Shown piece after piece: positions 61,173-64,000 of a stretch of DNA of 64,000 nucleotides; within the stretch, counting starts at the first letter, position 1, and every line of letters starts with the position of its first letter. The position numbers were made by a program, and so were the translations under genes. This DNA is from Litorimonas cladophorae (GTDB taxonomy: Bacteria; Pseudomonadota; Alphaproteobacteria; Caulobacterales; Maricaulaceae): positions 496,001-560,000 of the forward strand of contig NZ_BMYV01000002.1 of NCBI RefSeq assembly GCF_014652455.1, given 5' to 3'. Under the pieces are notes generated by a model. The model ran no database searches. It worked only from the letters and a program-made list of their open reading frames with translations, and was not told where the DNA came from.

Positions 61173-62198
61173 ATGAAAATTATCGTCACGGGTACAGCTG
61201 GATTTATCGGCAATAACCTTGCGCTACGATTGCTCAAAGACGGGCATGAGGTGAGCGGCATTGATGCCGTGACAGACTATTATGATGTGCAGCTCAAACG
61301 GGATCGTCTGGCGCGCTTGGAAGCTTTTGACACCTATATAAATCATGAAATTCGTCTGGAAGACATGGATGCGATGCAATCAGCATTTGACGAATTTGAA
61401 CCCGATTACGTTGTCCATCTGGCGGGACAAGCTGGTGTACGTTATTCGCTTAATCATCCGCGCACCTATGTCGACACCAATGTCATGGGTGGTTTCAATG
61501 TCATCGAATTATCCAAACAGCATAAAGTTAAGCATCTGATCATTGCCTCAACAAGTTCCGCTTATGGGGCAAATGACGTCTATCCGTTTAAAGAGAATGA
61601 TCGAGCCGCATTTCCGCTGACGATCTATGCGGCGACCAAACAAGCATCTGAACTGATTGCGCATAGCCACAGTCACCTGTTTGATATCCCGACCACGATC
61701 CTTCGGTTCTTCACAGTTTATGGACCGTGGGGGCGACCCGATATGGCCTTCTTTATGTTCACCAAGGCGATCTTTGAAAACCAGTCCATTGACGTTTTCA
61801 ACCATGGCAAAATGATGCGCGACTTCACCTATGTTGATGATCTGACCAAGGCGATTAATTTGCTGATCAAAACGCCACCTGTGAAAGGTCAACCCGTGAC
61901 GGATGTCGAAGATTCGCTTTCCCCCGTGGCGCCGTACCGTATCGTCAATATTGGCAACGCTAACCCTGTTCAGCTTATGGACTTTATCCAAGAGATTGAA
62001 AAAAATGTCGGCGTTAGTGCCAAAATGAACATGATGGATATGCAGCCGGGCGACGTCACAAAGACATTTGCTAATGCTGATTTGTTACAATCGCTGACAG
62101 GATATAAACCGAGTGTCGATGTGGAAGAAGGCGTGAAAGCCTTCGTCGATTGGTATCGTGAATATTACAGCGTCGGCTTGAACACCGCTCAACCCTAA
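61173..62198 (+). CDS. NAD-dependent epimerase, UDP-glucuronate 4-epimerase type
   Basis: 341-residue extended SDR. NAD motif GTAGFIGNNLALRLL, DYYDVQLKRDRLARL (a word of the UDP-glucuronate epimerase group), HLAGQAGVRYS, the Ser-Ser pair in ASTSSAYGAN and YAATK catalytic Tyr/Lys, and WGRPDMAFFMFTKAI. Makes UDP-galacturonate from UDP-glucuronate, a capsule or LPS precursor. It shares 4 bp at its end with the convergent guanylyltransferase gene. Confidence 0.9.
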   Translation: MKIIVTGTAGFIGNNLALRLLKDGHEVSGIDAVTDYYDVQLKRDRLARLEAFDTYINHEIRLEDMDAMQSAFDEFEPDYVVHLAGQAGVRYSLNHPRTYVDTNVMGGFNVIELSKQHKVKHLIIASTSSAYGANDVYPFKENDRAAFPLTIYAATKQASELIAHSHSHLFDIPTTILRFFTVYGPWGRPDMAFFMFTKAIFENQSIDVFNHGKMMRDFTYVDDLTKAINLLIKTPPVKGQPVTDVEDSLSPVAPYRIVNIGNANPVQLMDFIQEIEKNVGVSAKMNMMDMQPGDVTKTFANADLLQSLTGYKPSVDVEEGVKAFVDWYREYYSVGLNTAQP

Positions 62199-63295
62199 AC
62201 CAGCTTATCGGCTTTCGCGTCTTTTAACTGCGTGACGACCTTTTTCACGTGCTGCGCTGAGTCCAGATTGATGACGAGAACAGAGTCCGCTGTCGCCACA
62301 ACGGCGAGGTTAGATACGCCGACGGTTGCCACAAACGGTCCAGACGAACGAAGAAGGACGTTGGAGCAATCCACCTTGCTCGTATTTGTTTCGGCGCAAT
62401 ATCCATCGCTAACTGCCGGGCCACCCATATTCATTTCATGTTCCCACACCGCGCGCCAAGACCCGATGTCATTCCATCCGATGTCGACGGGGCCGACCAG
62501 GCTGATATTTGAAGCTTTTTCCATGATCGCATAGTCAAAAGACTCGCTACGACATTTATCGAAGCTAACGCCATCGAGGAAGATAAGGTTGTCGACTGTT
62601 TTGGCTTCGCTGACGGCCAGTTTTACGTCATCTAGGATATCGGACGCATGATCAGCGAACGCCGACGTAATAACGTCGGGTTTAAAGAGGAAAATTCCTG
62701 CGTTCCAAAAATAACTACCATTTGCGAGGTAGTCTTTCGCCGTTTCCAAATCTGGTTTTTCTACAAATTCTACGATCCCGCGACTCCCGTCGCCCGTTTC
62801 TTTATCCGCCTGAATGTAGCCATAACCCGTTTCTGGATGTGTCGGCCGAATACCAAAGGTGACAATGTTGCCCGCCATTGCACTGGCGCCGCCAGAATTG
62901 ATGTAGTTCCAGAATGCTGGCACATCGCCGATATAGTGGTCGGCAGGCAGTAACAGAACGAGCGCGTTTGGATCAGCATCCGCCATGGCTAAACCAATTG
63001 TGGCCGCAACGGCGGCTGTATTTTTGGCGAGCGGCTCTAGGATAACCATGTGAGGTTTGATGCCAATGTCTTCACATTGCGACACGACGAGGTCTTTATG
63101 CGCAGAGGCGCAGACAAAACTGGGCGGGGCAATATCAACGCCTTTGGCCATGCCGCCACGTACAGCGGTTTCCTGCAACATCGACAAATCTGAGACGATT
63201 TTATGAAACTGTTTGGGCTGTGCTTTTGTCGACATGGGCCACAAGCGCGTGCCCGCGCCGCCGCACATCACGAAAGGATAAATTTTAAAGGCCAA
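62195..63295 (-). CDS. Mannose-1-phosphate guanylyltransferase
   Basis: About 366 residues. Makes GDP-mannose from mannose 1-phosphate and GTP. Signature PFVMCGGAGTRLWPMS, LLPADHYIGD, FVEKPDLETA (the substrate Lys), and SFDYAIMEK. It lacks the cupin isomerase domain of the bifunctional ManC/AlgA form. The start is probably TTG 63295 with GGAGAG six bp upstream; TTG 63313 is the other choice. No ATG fits before the signature. It is divergent from a phosphomannomutase, its pathway partner. Confidence 0.92.
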   Translation of the reverse strand: MAFKIYPFVMCGGAGTRLWPMSTKAQPKQFHKIVSDLSMLQETAVRGGMAKGVDIAPPSFVCASAHKDLVVSQCEDIGIKPHMVILEPLAKNTAAVAATIGLAMADADPNALVLLLPADHYIGDVPAFWNYINSGGASAMAGNIVTFGIRPTHPETGYGYIQADKETGDGSRGIVEFVEKPDLETAKDYLANGSYFWNAGIFLFKPDVITSAFADHASDILDDVKLAVSEAKTVDNLIFLDGVSFDKCRSESFDYAIMEKASNISLVGPVDIGWNDIGSWRAVWEHEMNMGGPAVSDGYCAETNTSKVDCSNVLLRSSGPFVATVGVSNLAVVATADSVLVINLDSAQHVKKVVTQLKDAKADKLV

Positions 63296-63553
63296 GATAT
63301 TCTCTCCAGTCAACTGCGCTAGGGGTATATGGGAACCGCATACACACCCTTATCGCAAGAGGCAAAACGCATTTCTAAATTGCACCTGTGATACCGCAAA
63401 ATTTCGAATTTATTCTTGTAACACATATGTTTGGCGATAATACTGCACATAATTAACGGCGCAAAGACTTCCCTTACACCTTATGGTAACGAAGACATAC
63501 CAGTCTTAGGACAGGTCAATGCCCATAAGTCGAAATTTGGTAAGCAATATATT

Positions 63554-64000
63554 ATGACACGTACGCCTCGCTCAGACATCAGTGCCAATACGCTTGAGTT
63601 TGAAACTCTCCCGCTTGTCAAACCCACTGGATTTCGTGAATATGATGCGCGGTGGTGGTTTGGCCTGCCCAGTGAGGAAAAACCCTCTGAGCTCAACCTT
63701 TACGGCGTGCAGGCGCTTGGCGAGGGCTTAGGAACATTGATGCACGAACGCGGTGTCGAACCTAATATCGCGGTTGGCCATGATTTTCGTCATTACTCCC
63801 TCGGGATAAAGATGGCGCTCACAGCTGGCCTTATGAGTGCGGGTATCAATGTGCATGACATTGGTTTGGCATTGTCTCCGATGGCCTATTTCGCGCAATT
63901 CCACTTAGATTGTGCCGGCGTTGCAATGGTAACCGCATCGCATAACTCCAATGGATGGACAGGCGTGAAGATGGGCATTCAAGCGCCGCTGACATTCGGC
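63554..64000 (+). CDS. Phosphomannomutase/phosphoglucomutase, 3'-truncated
   Basis: The first 149 codons of a gene that runs off the window. ATG 63554 is followed by LVKPTGFREYDARWWFG, a typical phosphomannomutase start, VGHDFRHYSLGIKMALTAG, and the active-site phosphoserine loop VTASHNSNGWTG. Converts mannose 6- and 1-phosphate, feeding the divergent mannose-1-phosphate guanylyltransferase. The frame is open further upstream to 63422 but without a good start. Confidence 0.9.
   Translation, partial: MTRTPRSDISANTLEFETLPLVKPTGFREYDARWWFGLPSEEKPSELNLYGVQALGEGLGTLMHERGVEPNIAVGHDFRHYSLGIKMALTAGLMSAGINVHDIGLALSPMAYFAQFHLDCAGVAMVTASHNSNGWTGVKMGIQAPLTFG

Overview
The window is chromosomal DNA of a free-living, aerobic, Gram-negative alphaproteobacterium. 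Several gene sets point there: aceB-aceA beside an ScfR-type regulator, the FYDLN acid-rich protein next to aroA-cmk, a zapA / DUF4164 pair divergent from gap-pgk-fba, and a 6S RNA-like segment near the 5-formyl-THF cyclo-ligase / YmdB / YebC genes. A TonB receptor, PQQ dehydrogenase and polysaccharide-type lipoproteins suggest a marine or surface-dwelling heterotroph, perhaps Hyphomonadaceae/Maricaulales; the family is inference. Base composition is near half G+C throughout. I see no prophage, insertion sequence or CRISPR array.

Layout. 1-6.3 kb: the 3' part of an M28 peptidase gene, then a MacA-MacB-type efflux operon (adaptor, ATPase, permease, outer-membrane lipoprotein). 6.4-11.3 kb: an ScfR-like regulator divergent from the glyoxylate bypass genes aceB-aceA. 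11.3-17.4 kb: a double thioredoxin-fold protein divergent from an FAD monooxygenase, then a minus-strand run galT-galK-membrane protein-SDR. 17.4-25.4 kb: two tiny ORFs, SelO, TesB, a PQQ/cytochrome c dehydrogenase, a DsrE-like secreted protein and a DUF5060 glycoside-hydrolase-like lipoprotein.

25.4-37.8 kb is the most interesting block. It holds a double-domain HxlR regulator, an acyl-CoA ligase, a TonB receptor, a four-gene operon (SCP2-type thiolase, thiolase, PaaN-type aldehyde dehydrogenase, lipocalin-like protein), a nitronate monooxygenase-like enzyme and a carotenoid-oxygenase-family dioxygenase. Four copies of a 19-bp asymmetric motif (consensus CTTGCRTAAACATACCTAC) lie upstream of every transcription unit in it. 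I read this as a single regulon for uptake and catabolism of an unidentified hydrophobic, cleavable substrate (apocarotenoid-, stilbenoid- or terpenoid-like), with the fused HxlR protein as the likely regulator.

38-44.9 kb: a dicarboxylate/glutamate symporter, a divergent 7TM histidine kinase / LuxR-type response regulator pair, tRNA-Ala(GGC), an acidic FYDLN protein, and aroA-cmk. 45-50.2 kb: rfbB, rfbA, an HtrA-like protease, a 690-bp gap and a PIF1-like helicase. 50.2-55 kb: minus-strand yebC, ymdB-like phosphodiesterase, 5-formyl-THF cyclo-ligase, a small secreted protein, 6S RNA candidate, a CE2-like SGNH esterase, zapA and a DUF4164 protein. 55-58.4 kb: gap-pgk-fba. 58.5-64 kb: sugar-nucleotide and cell-envelope genes (DegT aminotransferase, glmM, UDP-glucuronate-epimerase-like enzyme, mannose-1-phosphate guanylyltransferase, and a phosphomannomutase running off the end).

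Four convergent gene pairs share their last four bases (TTAA, TTAG, TTAA, CTAA), and most operons use 4-bp ATGA-type overlaps, so the genome is compact.
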